From Spirochaetes bacterium ADurb.Bin110 (GTDB taxonomy: Bacteria; Spirochaetota; Spirochaetia; Treponematales; Rectinemataceae): 9,097 nt of DNA. Under the pieces are notes generated by a model that made no database searches, was not told the DNA's origin, and worked only from the letters and a program-made list of their open reading frames with translations. Shown here piece by piece: positions 1 to 7,083 of this stretch; the stretch's first letter is position 1, and every line of letters begins with the position of its first letter. Where the stretch lies: the NCBI GenBank assembly GCA_002070755.1, contig MWDY01000180.1:1-9097 (forward strand), given 5' to 3'. A program made the position numbers and the translations under genes.

Positions 1-398
1 GGTTTGTCGGTTTCATTTACTTCAGCAAGGGGTTTTACCATCACTGCATCATATTTCTTGCCTTGGTCGCCAATCTTAAACACATTTGACATAAATTTCT
101 TTGATGCTTCTGGAGTAGCAGTATAAATGCCAAGTGCAGCTTTTCCAGATTCTATTACTTCTGGTGTCTTGATAAGCCCAAGGCAAGCTGCCCCGAATGC
201 ACAGATCATGCTTTCAGCAACGCCGCTATTGCCTCGTCCTTGATAGCGTGCGATCGATACTAATTGACAAAAATTCTGCTGAATATTCTGTGGATGCCTT
301 GGCAAGTCCTTCCTATTCTTGTAAACCTGAACAGCCACAGGCTCAGTTTCTAAGTGAAGGATTTTGACAATCTTTTCACTTGCTTCTTTTGGATTCAT
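1..398 (-). CDS. DUF169 family protein, C-terminus beyond window edge
   Basis: This leftward gene starts at the ATG read from 398 and is open to base 1, giving 132 codons; the C-terminus lies outside the window. The start is supported by an AAAGGAG ribosome binding site (405-411, minus strand). The protein begins MNPKEASEKIVKILHLETEP and contains VAVQVYKN and FCQLVSIAR followed by a Gly-rich segment and a Cys-Ala-Phe-Gly-Ala-Ala-Cys stretch. This pattern is typical of the DUF169 family (COG2043), whose biochemical role is not established. Two cysteines in the C-x5-C stretch could bind a metal or cofactor, but that is inference. The dyad-rich region upstream suggests regulated expression. It is transcribed away from the rest of the window and is probably not part of the defence cluster. 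Confidence 0.8.
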   Translation of the reverse strand, partial: MNPKEASEKIVKILHLETEPVAVQVYKNRKDLPRHPQNIQQNFCQLVSIARYQGRGNSGVAESMICAFGAACLGLIKTPEVIESGKAALGIYTATPEASKKFMSNVFKIGDQGKKYDAVMVKPLAEVNETDK

Positions 399-475
399 AC
401 AAAACTCCTTTGAGAAAGCTTTCTATTTGCTCTAGCCAGAGGCTATTTCATAGACAAACTGACCTGAAATATTGG

Positions 476-513
476 TTCTTAAGAATGTTACTCATAAGTT
501 GCTTATCTTAAGA
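476..513. promoter_or_regulatory. paired CTTAAG palindromes, possible operator upstream of the DUF169 gene
   Basis: TTCTTAAGAA at 476-485 is a perfect 10-base palindrome. TCTTAAGA at 506-513 repeats its 8-base core with centres 29 bases apart. A smaller dyad, ATAAG-TTG-CTTAT, lies between them (494-506). The group is 63 to 115 bases upstream of the DUF169 start and could be a two-site operator. No regulator gene is visible nearby to pair with it. Confidence 0.35.
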
Positions 514-528
514 AATCCTCAAATAGTA

Positions 529-546
529 TCCCGAATAGCTTCGGGA
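529..546. promoter_or_regulatory. TCCCGAA/TTCGGGA hairpin dyad
   Basis: Seven-base perfect arms (529-535 and 540-546) flank a four-base loop, TAGC. It lies in the leader of the leftward DUF169 gene, about 130 bases upstream of its start. There is no T-run directly after it on either strand, so a standard intrinsic terminator is not supported. An attenuating hairpin or an operator are both possible. Confidence 0.35.
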
Positions 547-565
547 AGTTAAAGCTCTCTTACTA

Positions 566-586
566 ATAATAGTATAATGCTATTAT
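566..586 (+). promoter_or_regulatory. TATAAT -10 element centred in a 7+7 base dyad
   Basis: ATAATAG (566-572) and CTATTAT (580-586) are perfect inverted arms around a seven-base spacer that contains TATAAT (573-578). A weak -35-like TTAAAG lies at 549-554 with an 18-base spacer. A protein bound to this dyad would cover the -10, so this looks like a repressible or activator-dependent promoter for the gene at 697, with a leader over 100 bases long. The promoter assignment rests only on the -10 match. Confidence 0.35.
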
Positions 587-696
587 CAAATATATGGAAG
601 ATGGCATGCTAATTTATCGAAATTTTGCGCAATAATTAATCTTATTCATGCTATACTAATATATCCTCCGTAGTATTTGGTGATATTAGGAACATT

Positions 697-1548
697 ATGA
701 ATCGAAAAATTAGCTACACAACGATATTCGCCATAATCATCGCCGTTCTTTTGGTGCTTTTGTGCTTTGTGTTCTATTATCCGACAGGAAAGAAAGAGAG
801 TCCGCCTATGGGCTACGCACCTTTACGCGACGATGGATTAGCAGCGCATTTTCAGCCTGTATTCGATTGCCCTTCGGAATTTGGGCTTATTCTGGCAGTA
901 TACTATAGAGCGGCGATCGATGATTCTGGGATCATCCATATAGCCTATCATCCTGCATGGGAGAGGGAGCGCAATAATGCGAAAGGGATTGGGCCTTTTT
1001 TGAGCAGAATCCTTTACACGGGCGGCCTTTCTCTGCAAAGTCTTATGTTTGGGCCCGGGGATATCGAAGCAATTGCTTTTGCTATAGATCCAGTGGGCTG
1101 GAAGATTGTAGAGATATATTACGAGACTGCGGCTGACTACGATCCATCCGCTTTCAGCGTAAAGCATGAAGCTGTTTCGCTGACAGGCAGCTTTGTTTTG
1201 CCAATTCGCTTCAAAGTGATAAGCTGGAATCATCTTTTCGAGCTGGAGGAACGGGTCGCATCGCAAGATGAGTCTTTTGTAGCGCCTGCTGCGCTCATTG
1301 GTTCTATTATGCCCCCTTCTACTGAAGCGCCTGACAAAGTCATTGATTCTGCCATAGCACCTGCTGAAGCCATAGCTTCTACCGCAGCGCCTGCGACGCC
1401 AACTGTATCCTCCAATTCTATGCCAGAGGCCCCCCTTTCCTATTTTAGCCCAGAGCTATGGGATAAATATGGAATATGGAAGAATCCAGAGACTATTTTG
1501 CGAAAAAATAGGGCTCATTTTATCTGGGAGCGAGGGGTTGCTCCATGA
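697..1548 (+). CDS. membrane-anchored protein of unknown function with a Pro/Ala/Ser/Thr linker
   Basis: I do not recognise this 283-residue protein. A short basic N-terminus is followed by one hydrophobic segment (about residues 8-28). No standard lipobox or clear signal peptidase site was seen, so it is probably an inner-membrane anchor with the rest outside the cytoplasm. Residues about 50-185 look like a folded domain rich in aromatic and aliphatic residues. Residues about 196-247 form a low-complexity linker with repeated Ala-Pro units. A short C-terminal segment rich in Trp, Lys and Arg follows (248-283). The ATG at 697 has an AGGA site five bases upstream (688-691). Its 3' end overlaps the convergent DUF72-family gene by 29 bases. 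It has no visible link to the defence genes to the right. Confidence 0.7.
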   Translation: MNRKISYTTIFAIIIAVLLVLLCFVFYYPTGKKESPPMGYAPLRDDGLAAHFQPVFDCPSEFGLILAVYYRAAIDDSGIIHIAYHPAWERERNNAKGIGPFLSRILYTGGLSLQSLMFGPGDIEAIAFAIDPVGWKIVEIYYETAADYDPSAFSVKHEAVSLTGSFVLPIRFKVISWNHLFELEERVASQDESFVAPAALIGSIMPPSTEAPDKVIDSAIAPAEAIASTAAPATPTVSSNSMPEAPLSYFSPELWDKYGIWKNPETILRKNRAHFIWERGVAP

Positions 1549-2323
1549 ATCTCTTGAGAGTTAGCGCATTCTGTGGCGCATAACCCGCGACATCATTGTC
1601 GAAATAGACATAGGTATCGCAGTCCATCGCGATAATTTTCTCGGCCCAGTGGTCGAGCTCGCTGTCAGAATAGCACGATGAATAGAGCGAGGTGGGCCCA
1701 TGGAGCCGGATATAAGCAAAGTCCGCAGTGACCGCCTCGCGGTACGGGTAGCGACCTCCAGTGTCGGAGATGCAGAATCCAAGGCCGAGCGAACGAAGGC
1801 AGTCGAGCGCTTCATCTTCCATCCAGCTTTTGTGCCTAGCTTCGATCGCGCAGCGTACGCTCTTTATTGAGATGGTTTCGTGACCACTGGTTACGGGCGG
1901 ACTTGGTAAATCGGTGGCAGCGAAGATAGCCTCGCGCAGGGCTACACTGAATTCTTCAAGCACACCTTTGTCGAACACTAACGATGGTGGGAGCTGGAAG
2001 AGCACCGCGCCCAACTTCTCGCCAAGCGCGCTCACTGAGCCGAAAAAGCGTTTGAGGGGTTCCTCGACATCGCGGAGCCGCTTGATGTGTGTGATAAAGC
2101 GACTCGCCTTGACCGCCCAGGAAAAACCCTCTGGCGTTACTTTTCGCCACCTTTCGTAGGTAGACTGCCGCATCTCGTGGTAGAAGGTTGCATTCACCTC
2201 TATCGAATCAAAATGCTCCGCATAGAACTCGAGCCATTTCGCACTTGGGAGACCTTCGGGATAGAAAGGGCCTTTCCAGTCCCTATAATTCCAACCCGAT
2301 GTACCAACACGCACGCGATGCAT
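1520..2323 (-). CDS. YecE/DUF72 family protein
   Basis: This 267-residue protein has the family's conserved motifs in order: GTSGWNYRDWKGPFYP (residues 7-22), IEVNATFY (41-48), GAVLFQLPP (105-113), IEARHKSW (160-167), RLHGP (206-210) and YFDNDVAGYAPQNA (240-253). The family adopts a TIM-barrel-like fold; its reaction is not established. Length is normal and no catalytic-looking motif is missing. The ATG at 2323 has an AGGA site six bases upstream (minus strand, 2330-2333). A possible extended -10, TGC followed by TATACT (2341-2349, minus strand), would give a leader of only about 11 bases, but no -35 was found. The 3' end overlaps the opposing gene by 29 bases. It is probably a housekeeping-type gene at the edge of the island. 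Confidence 0.9.
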   Translation of the reverse strand: MHRVRVGTSGWNYRDWKGPFYPEGLPSAKWLEFYAEHFDSIEVNATFYHEMRQSTYERWRKVTPEGFSWAVKASRFITHIKRLRDVEEPLKRFFGSVSALGEKLGAVLFQLPPSLVFDKGVLEEFSVALREAIFAATDLPSPPVTSGHETISIKSVRCAIEARHKSWMEDEALDCLRSLGLGFCISDTGGRYPYREAVTADFAYIRLHGPTSLYSSCYSDSELDHWAEKIIAMDCDTYVYFDNDVAGYAPQNALTLKRFMEQPLAPR

Positions 2324-2359
2324 GTCAAATCCTCAAAGGAAGTATAGCATAATTCTATC

Positions 2360-2518
2360 TTGCATAAGGAGCGCGGTGATATCGTATGGCTCGATTTCAA
2401 CCCTCAAATAGACCACGAACATTGTGGCAGATGGCCCGCGTTGACCATATCCCATCGAACTTATAACGAAAAAATTGAAGCGATCATACGACAGCCAGAG
2501 ATAGCAGTGGCGCCTTAA
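2360..2518 (+). pseudogene. MazF/PemK-type toxin remnant, N-terminal third only
   Basis: A 52-codon frame from TTG at 2360 to TAA at 2516-2518 reads HKERGDIVWLDFNPQ, then a Gly-Arg-Trp-Pro-Ala-Leu-Thr-Ile-Ser segment and HRTYNEKI. This matches the start of MazF/PemK mRNA interferases (GDIxWxDFxP, GxRPAxxIS, YNxK). Similarity stops at about residue 39 (base 2476), and the remaining two thirds, including the CPIT-like strand, are absent in all three forward frames downstream. The Arg of the family's RP motif, which is catalytic in E. coli MazF (Arg29), is Trp25 here, so even the preserved part looks inactivated. No antitoxin gene precedes it: the DUF72-family gene starts 36 bases upstream on the other strand. 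An in-frame TAG at 2345-2347 limits any longer start. It is a toxin-antitoxin relic. Confidence 0.72.
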
Positions 2519-2653
2519 GCTTGCAGTGCTCTAATCGACGGTGCCTCGATGCTGCTCAATTTCACACCTCTCTTGCAGAAAAATATAGAAAAGCAGCATG
2601 TATTATGCGGAAAAATGATAAAAAGCTGCGCCCATCCTGCGGAAAATGGCAAG

Positions 2654-2697
2654 AAATCCGCAGCATAGTTGCGGATTTTGGAAAGTCATCGTATAAT
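2654..2697 (+). promoter_or_regulatory. sigma-70-type promoter with operator-like dyad for the AAA/DUF4143 gene
   Basis: TTGCGG (2669-2674), a 17-base spacer and a perfect TATAAT (2692-2697) form a good promoter. Transcription would start near 2704, which is the ATG of the ATPase. A 9-base perfect dyad (AAATCCGCA at 2654-2662 and TGCGGATTT at 2670-2678, loop of 7) overlaps the -35 and could be a repressor site. Two related TGCGGAAAA copies lie upstream at 2606 and 2638. Confidence 0.55.
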
Positions 2698-2703
2698 ACA
2701 TTT

Positions 2704-3843
2704 ATGGAATATGCTCGCATGCTCGATCTCACCAGAGAACGAAAATCTCTCTTTCTCTTCGGACCGCGCCTGACTGGTAAAACCTATCTCTTGAAGAAGA
2801 CATTTCCAGAGGCAAAATATTACGATCTCTTGCGCTCAGACACTTTCCTCAGGTTTTCGATAAGGCCTTCCATCCTGCGAGAAGAGCTTGAAACGCTGCC
2901 TCCTGGAACCACTGTGATCATCGATGAAGTACAAAAACTCCCTATCTTGCTCGATGAGGTACATTTGCTCATCGAAGACAAACATCTTCGCTTCATTCTA
3001 ACTGCGTCGAGTGCAAGAAAATTGCGGCGTGCTGGCGTCAATCTGCTTGGTGGTAGGGCACGAGTGCTCCGCCTTCATCCTCTAGTCTCTTCTGAGATTG
3101 GTGCCTATGACTTAGAGCGCATACTCGCCTTTGGAAGCCTCCCCGCCATCTATGACTCCGATGAGCCATGGCAAGACCTCAAAGCCTATTCCGGAACCTA
3201 TCTTAAGGAAGAAATAGCTGCGGAAGGCGCAGCGCGAAGGCTCGACGCTTTTTCAAGGTTCTTGCACAGCGCAGCGCTCTATTCAGGAAAGCAGGTGAAT
3301 TTTGAAACCTGGAGTTCGGATGCCGCAGTTCCAGCGCGCACGGTGCGCGAATATTTCACGCTTCTCAGCGATACGCTTATTGGCGAAATGCTTGAACCAT
3401 GGAAGGGCGGTAAGAAGCGTAAGCCAGCCTCGACGGGGAAGTGCTATTTCTTCGATATTGGAGTGAGGAATGCGCTTGCGGGAATCCGATCGATTGCTCC
3501 GGGCACTGATGAATATGGTAATGCGTTCGAGCATTTCATCTATGAAGAACTTCGTGCATGGCTCGATTACCATCGCGATGACAGGCCGTTGACCTTTTGG
3601 AGAACCCAAGACAAAAAAGAAGTTGATTTCATCGTTGGAGACGAGATCGCCATAGAAGTCAAAGTAGCTGAATTACCACAGCACCGCCATCTTAAAGGGC
3701 TCATCGCTATTGCAGATGAAGGGGCCTTCAAACATCGCATTCTCGTCTGTCAGGCCCCAGAGCCGCGCATATCGGAAGGTATCGAAATCCTTCCAGTCAA
3801 GGTATTCCTGGAAGCGCTCTGGGCGGATACTCTTATTGAATAG
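2704..3843 (+). CDS. AAA_14/DUF4143 ATP-binding protein
   Basis: This 379-residue cytoplasmic ATPase has Walker A GPRLTGKT (residues 20-27), Walker B VIIDE (71-75) and a sensor-like ILTASSARKL stretch (98-107). These are followed by a helical middle region and a C-terminal DUF4143 domain. That domain ends in a PD-(D/E)xK-like pattern: KKEVDF (304-309) and then AIEVK (316-320). The family is common next to mobile genes and toxin-antitoxin systems; its function is not established, and the C-terminal nuclease-like motif is inference from fold similarity. The frame is open back to 2521, but family members begin just before the P-loop segment, so the ATG at 2704 (or 2719) is preferred. No clear Shine-Dalgarno site precedes it and the promoter ends seven bases upstream, suggesting a leaderless or near-leaderless mRNA. 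Length is normal and both ATPase motifs are intact. Confidence 0.85.
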   Translation: MEYARMLDLTRERKSLFLFGPRLTGKTYLLKKTFPEAKYYDLLRSDTFLRFSIRPSILREELETLPPGTTVIIDEVQKLPILLDEVHLLIEDKHLRFILTASSARKLRRAGVNLLGGRARVLRLHPLVSSEIGAYDLERILAFGSLPAIYDSDEPWQDLKAYSGTYLKEEIAAEGAARRLDAFSRFLHSAALYSGKQVNFETWSSDAAVPARTVREYFTLLSDTLIGEMLEPWKGGKKRKPASTGKCYFFDIGVRNALAGIRSIAPGTDEYGNAFEHFIYEELRAWLDYHRDDRPLTFWRTQDKKEVDFIVGDEIAIEVKVAELPQHRHLKGLIAIADEGAFKHRILVCQAPEPRISEGIEILPVKVFLEALWADTLIE

Positions 3844-4224
3844 AGAAAAATCGACACTAAGATACAGCCTCGCATGAGTCACTTGAGGAAGATATGTATA
3901 CTTTGCAAAATCTTCAACGAGCTGAGCGACGGACACATGATTGGTTCGCCACAGCGGGATTCGATCCATGTGCAGTTTGAGGATCGATCCTCCGAGGCTT
4001 GAGATAAGGTAATCCTCGTTTTTTAGCTTCTTAGAGACTCGTGCAGCGAGAGGTTCCTGACCATTAGCCCGGAGAAATACGAACTGAACTGTGTCGCGTG
4101 GCTCCTTTTGCTCTGGAATAATTATCCACTGATAAGTCTCTCCAATTCTTGCTTGTACAGTATTATCGGAGAGCATCCTTTGATTTTCTGCCTGGCTTAT
4201 CTGTGTCGCCGTGAGATTGAGAGT
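3673..4224 (-). pseudogene. internal fragment of a DUF499 (anti-phage-associated) ATPase
   Basis: The minus strand reads LNLTATQISQAENQR from about 4221, then VQARIGETYQWIIIPEQ, LAARVSKKLKNEDYLIS and ILKLHMDRIPLWRTNHVSVA, ending with QLVEDFAKYTYLPQ near 3880. From memory of the family, this order (QAExQ, ARxPETYQWLLVP, RASKKLxxDELL, ELDRIPLWRxDHV, QLVEDFARYxYLP) belongs to the central part of DUF499 proteins, large ATPases of about 1,000 residues found in anti-phage loci with DUF1156 methyltransferases. Only about 115 family residues remain. Upstream and downstream domains are missing; below about 3877 the frame stays open to a stop at 3673, but it runs antisense to the ATPase gene and no longer looks like the family. 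A short product could start at the ATG at 4176. This is a relic of another defence system. Confidence 0.7.
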
Positions 4225-4325
4225 GAACCGACCTTGATACTGTTTGTATACAACAGTAAAAACAACATGATTTTCGAGGTGTCTGCTTGCTAGTTTCCGA
4301 AAGTTGCAGCATTATGGATAGTAAT
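3844..4325. other. region between the ATPase gene and hsdM
   Basis: This stretch of about 480 bases has no intact gene. Its left and centre hold the minus-strand DUF499 relic, and its right end holds the hsdM promoter and operator-like dyad (4234-4262) and the hsdM leader. No terminator hairpin with a T-run was found after the ATPase stop codon (3841-3843), so transcription could read through antisense to the relic into hsdM. Confidence 0.5.
4234..4262 (+). promoter_or_regulatory. hsdM promoter with a CTGT/ACAG dyad between -35 and -10
   Basis: TTGATA (4234-4239), a 17-base spacer and TAAAAA (4257-4262) form a plausible promoter upstream of hsdM. A dyad with perfect 7-base arms, TACTGTT (4238-4244) and AACAGTA (4252-4258), fills the spacer. 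It resembles the enterobacterial LexA box (CTGT-N8-ACAG), but the spacing here is N9, so LexA control is not established. Occupancy would block RNA polymerase. Confidence 0.45.
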
Positions 4326-5879
4326 ATGGCAAATAAAAATACTAGTACACAAAAAGAACCACTTGAAAAACAACTCTGGAAAGCAGCTGATAAGCTCAGA
4401 AAAAACATAGATGCCGCGGAATACAAGCACGTTGTTATGGGTCTTATTTTTCTCAAGTACATATCGGATACCTTTGAAAGTCTGTATGAAAAGTTGAAAA
4501 AAGGCGAAGGGGAGGATGAGGGCGCCGACCCCGAAGATAGGGATGAGTATCTGGCGCAGAATGTCTTTTTTGTCCCTCCTGAGGCTCGCTGGTCCTTCCT
4601 TCAGGCTGAAGCAAAGAAACCTACAATAGGTACTACTGTTGATGCAGCCATGGATGCCATTGAAAAGGAAAATCCATCGCTCAAGGATGTGTTGCCAAAG
4701 GTATATGCCCGGGGCAATCTGGACCCCGCAAACCTTGGTGGGCTTATCGACCTTATCGGCAATATTGCCATGTACGATGCAAAAGCCAGAAGCGCCGATG
4801 TTCTGGGCCATGTATTTGAGTACTTTCTTGGTGAATTTGCTCTTGCAGAAGGGAAGAAGGGCGGTCAATTCTACACTCCCCGGAGCGTTGTAGAGTTACT
4901 CGTTGAAATGCTCGAGCCGTACAGAGGTAGAGTATTCGATCCCTGCTGCGGTTCTGGAGGAATGTTTGTGCAGTCGGAAAAGTTCGTGGCGCAGCATCAG
5001 GGAAAAGTGAACGATATTTCTATCTATGGTCAGGAGAGCAACCTCACCACGTGGCGCCTGTGTAAGATGAACCTCGCCATACGGGGCATAGACAGCACTC
5101 AGGTCAAATGGAACAACGAAGGCTCGTTCTTAAACGATGCACATAAGGACTTGAAAGCGGATTTCGTCATCGCAAATCCACCGTTCAACGATTCTGACTG
5201 GTCTGGCGATCTTCTGCGGAAGGACGCGCGCTGGATGTACGGCGTACCTCCAGCTGGAAACGCCAACTACGCCTGGATTCAACACTTCATCTATCATCTT
5301 TCTCCCCGTGGCACTGCGGGATTTGTCCTTGCAAAGGGTTCCCTCACCTCCAAGAGCTCAGGAGAAGGTGATATCCGAAAGGCGTTGATCGAGGCGCGAC
5401 TTGTGGACTGCATCGTCAATCTTCCAGCAAAGCTCTTCCTCAATACGCAGATTCCTGCCTGCCTCTGGTTTCTGTCGCGGAACAAGGCAAACGGTGGCTA
5501 TCGTACCCGTACAGACGAGATTCTGTTTATCGATGCCAGAAACCTGGGGCACCTTATCAACCGCAGGACCCGCGAGCTTTCCAAGGAAGACATCGAAAAG
5601 ATCGCTTCTACCTATCATAACTGGCGGAATCCCAAAGCCACATATCAAGATATAAAGGGATTCTGCAATTCTGCGTCTATCAAAAGGGTTCGGGAGCTGG
5701 ATTACGTACTTACTCCTGGCCGCTATGTTGGGCTCCCCGATGAAGAAGACGACTTCGACTTTGAGGAGCACTTTACAGCGCTGAAGGCGGAGTTTGAAGA
5801 GGAGCTAAAAGAGGAGGAACGGCTGAACGAAGTTATAAAAGAAAATCTAAAAAAGATCAAAATCGAGGAGAAAGAATGA
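4326..5879 (+). CDS. hsdM: type I restriction-modification system DNA methyltransferase subunit
   Basis: HsdM makes N6-adenine methylation using S-adenosylmethionine, directed by HsdS in an M2S complex. This 517-residue protein has the N-terminal HsdM helical domain ([20 protein letters not shown], residues 14-33), [17 protein letters not shown] (180-196), SAM-binding motif [10 protein letters not shown] (204-212) and catalytic motif IV NPPF (284-287). A highly charged C-terminal helix follows (about 475-517), likely contacting HsdS. Length and motifs are those of an active enzyme. The frame is open from a TTG at 4287, with ATGs at 4314 and 4326. None has a strong ribosome binding site; 4326 is chosen because homologues start at this point. 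The stop overlaps the fic start in ATGA, so the two genes are translationally coupled. It is the first gene of the operon hsdM-fic-HNH-hsdS. Confidence 0.95.
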   Translation: MANKNTSTQKEPLEKQLWKAADKLRKNIDAAEYKHVVMGLIFLKYISDTFESLYEKLKKGEGEDEGADPEDRDEYLAQNVFFVPPEARWSFLQAEAKKPTIGTTVDAAMDAIEKENPSLKDVLPKVYARGNLDPANLGGLIDLIGNIAMYDAKARSADVLGHVFEYFLGEFALAEGKKGGQFYTPRSVVELLVEMLEPYRGRVFDPCCGSGGMFVQSEKFVAQHQGKVNDISIYGQESNLTTWRLCKMNLAIRGIDSTQVKWNNEGSFLNDAHKDLKADFVIANPPFNDSDWSGDLLRKDARWMYGVPPAGNANYAWIQHFIYHLSPRGTAGFVLAKGSLTSKSSGEGDIRKALIEARLVDCIVNLPAKLFLNTQIPACLWFLSRNKANGGYRTRTDEILFIDARNLGHLINRRTRELSKEDIEKIASTYHNWRNPKATYQDIKGFCNSASIKRVRELDYVLTPGRYVGLPDEEDDFDFEEHFTALKAEFEEELKEEERLNEVIKENLKKIKIEEKE

Positions 5880-6955
5880 AATTTGACGCTAATGAGCCAT
5901 ATAATCAATTGCCGGATATATTGCCAGACGAGAGATATTGGCATCTGTTAAGCGTCTATGAACAGGCAAATAAAGCAAATCGGGCACTTGCAGAATTAAA
6001 AGGAAGACTGTCATCAATTCCGAATCCGAAGATATTTATCAATACTTTGAGCCTTCAGGAAGCAAAAGACAGTTCATCTATTGAGAATGTCTTCACAACG
6101 AATGATAAACTTTTCAAGGCCTTTACCGCAGATTCCGAGGCAGACCCACATACCAAGGAGGTATTGAGATACGGGAAGGCATTGGTAGATGGATTTGAAG
6201 TTATAAAATCTGAGAAGGAGTTTTCCATTGAATTAATCGAGAAGATTTACAGGAACATCAAAGATGAAAATGATAGCATCCGTGATTTTCCAGTCTATAT
6301 CGGAAATGACTATAGAAGGATTTACACACCGCCATGTTGCAGGGATGTGATTTTAAAAAAATTGGATAACTGGATAACGGTGGCCAACTCAAAATCCGAC
6401 GAGGTAGACCCGCTTATAAAGATAGCAATACTCCACTATCAGTTCGAGGCAATCCATCCGTTCAAAGATGGTAACGGAAGAACAGGTAGAGTGATCAATG
6501 TGCTGCTGCTCTCTGCATACAATCTGCTGGAAGATCCAGTCCTGTACCTATCGAAATACATTAACGAGCATAAGAACGATTATTATCGGCTATTATTGGG
6601 GGTAACCGAGAAGAACAACTGGGAAGAATGGATACTCTTTATGCTCAAAGCGGTAGGAGAAACATCAAAATATACTCTTGAAAGGGTTTCTTCTGTAATT
6701 AAATTGTTCAATGAAATGAAGGAGAAGATTCAATCTGAAGCTCCGGAAATTTACAGCTTTGAACTGCTAGAGACTCTGTTCACGCAAGTCTATTGTAAAT
6801 ATGCCTTTCTTGTAGAACAGGGGATCGCCTCATCAAGGAATACTGCAAGTAAATATCTAAATAGATTGGTAGAAATGGGGATACTTGAAAAGGAGAAGGT
6901 TGGAAACGAGTTTATCTTCAAGAATAAAGGTCTGTATGAACTATTCAAAAATTGA
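5876..6955 (+). CDS. fic: Fic family protein with N-terminal inhibitory motif and C-terminal winged-helix-like domain
   Basis: Fic proteins usually transfer AMP from ATP to a hydroxyl of a target protein. This 359-residue member has the full active-site motif [12 protein letters not shown] (residues 194-205). Upstream it has SSSIEN (66-71), which fits the autoinhibitory S/T-x3-E-G/N signature of class II Fic proteins, whose helix blocks ATP in the active site. The segment YRRIYTPP (146-153) fits the target-binding flap. The C-terminal 65 residues look like a winged helix-turn-helix ([20 protein letters not shown] at 318-337). The gene begins inside the hsdM stop (ATGA, 5876-5879) with GAGGAG five bases upstream (5865-5870). 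Such genes occur as passengers in type I restriction operons; the target is unknown. The C-terminal domain could bind DNA, possibly the repeats downstream of this gene, but that is inference. Confidence 0.93.
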   Translation: MKFDANEPYNQLPDILPDERYWHLLSVYEQANKANRALAELKGRLSSIPNPKIFINTLSLQEAKDSSSIENVFTTNDKLFKAFTADSEADPHTKEVLRYGKALVDGFEVIKSEKEFSIELIEKIYRNIKDENDSIRDFPVYIGNDYRRIYTPPCCRDVILKKLDNWITVANSKSDEVDPLIKIAILHYQFEAIHPFKDGNGRTGRVINVLLLSAYNLLEDPVLYLSKYINEHKNDYYRLLLGVTEKNNWEEWILFMLKAVGETSKYTLERVSSVIKLFNEMKEKIQSEAPEIYSFELLETLFTQVYCKYAFLVEQGIASSRNTASKYLNRLVEMGILEKEKVGNEFIFKNKGLYELFKN

Positions 6956-6960
6956 TGAAA

Positions 6961-7052
6961 TGCACAGTCTTTATACAATGCCTATCAGGAGTGCACAAAA
7001 AAGTAATAAAATTGTGCATACCTATCTGAGTATGCACAAGCGTTGTGCATAC
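6961..7052. promoter_or_regulatory. array of five TGCACA half-sites on one helix face
   Basis: TGCACA or its complement TGTGCA occurs at 6961-6966, 6992-6997, 7013-7018, 7033-7038 and 7044-7049. Centre-to-centre spacings are 31, 21, 20 and 11 bases, close to 3, 2, 2 and 1 helical turns. The last three are embedded in perfect 10-mers, TTGTGCATAC (7012-7021), GTATGCACAA (7030-7039) and TTGTGCATAC (7043-7052), in alternating orientation. A -10-like TATAAA follows at 7055-7060, without a good -35. This fits a cooperative operator or activator array controlling the HNH and hsdS genes. Confidence 0.6.
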
Positions 7053-7083
7053 CATATAAAATGTGTTCAACTGGAGGCGCCGG

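Larger units (their letters stand above)
399..696. other. AT-rich divergent intergenic region with several dyads
   Basis: This 298-base gap separates two divergent genes and contains no convincing reading frame. It holds a run of inverted repeats, listed separately: TTCTTAAGAA (476-485), TCTTAAGA (506-513), ATAAG/CTTAT (494-498 and 502-506), TCCCGAA/TTCGGGA (529-546), ATAATAG/CTATTAT (566-586) and ATACTA/TAGTAT (653-658 and 671-676). A perfect TATAAT lies at 573-578 on the plus strand. The likely role is control of the two flanking genes. Nothing resembling a small RNA gene or a recognised riboswitch was seen. Confidence 0.6.

Noticed and set aside
838..1415. Minus-strand frames opposite the membrane-anchored protein gene
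   Set aside because: One is low-complexity Ala/Ser antisense of the linker and the other shows no domain; neither has a convincing start site.
2654..2680. Hairpin followed by TTTT as an intrinsic terminator
   Set aside because: The T-run is only four bases, part of it within the stem, and the dyad overlaps the -35 of a strong promoter; an operator is the better reading.
2521..2703. 61-codon N-terminal extension of the AAA/DUF4143 gene from a TTG at 2521
   Set aside because: It has no family similarity, contains the promoter and dyad of the gene, and homologues begin near 2704.
4163..4868. Long minus-strand frames (4163-4462 and 4290-4868) antisense to the start of hsdM
   Set aside because: They are shadows of the hsdM coding sequence with no domain signal; only the separate DUF499 frame further left looks like real protein.
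7063..7083. GTG start for the HNH gene at 7063
   Set aside because: It overlaps the GGAGG ribosome binding site of the ATG at 7084, which is far better placed.
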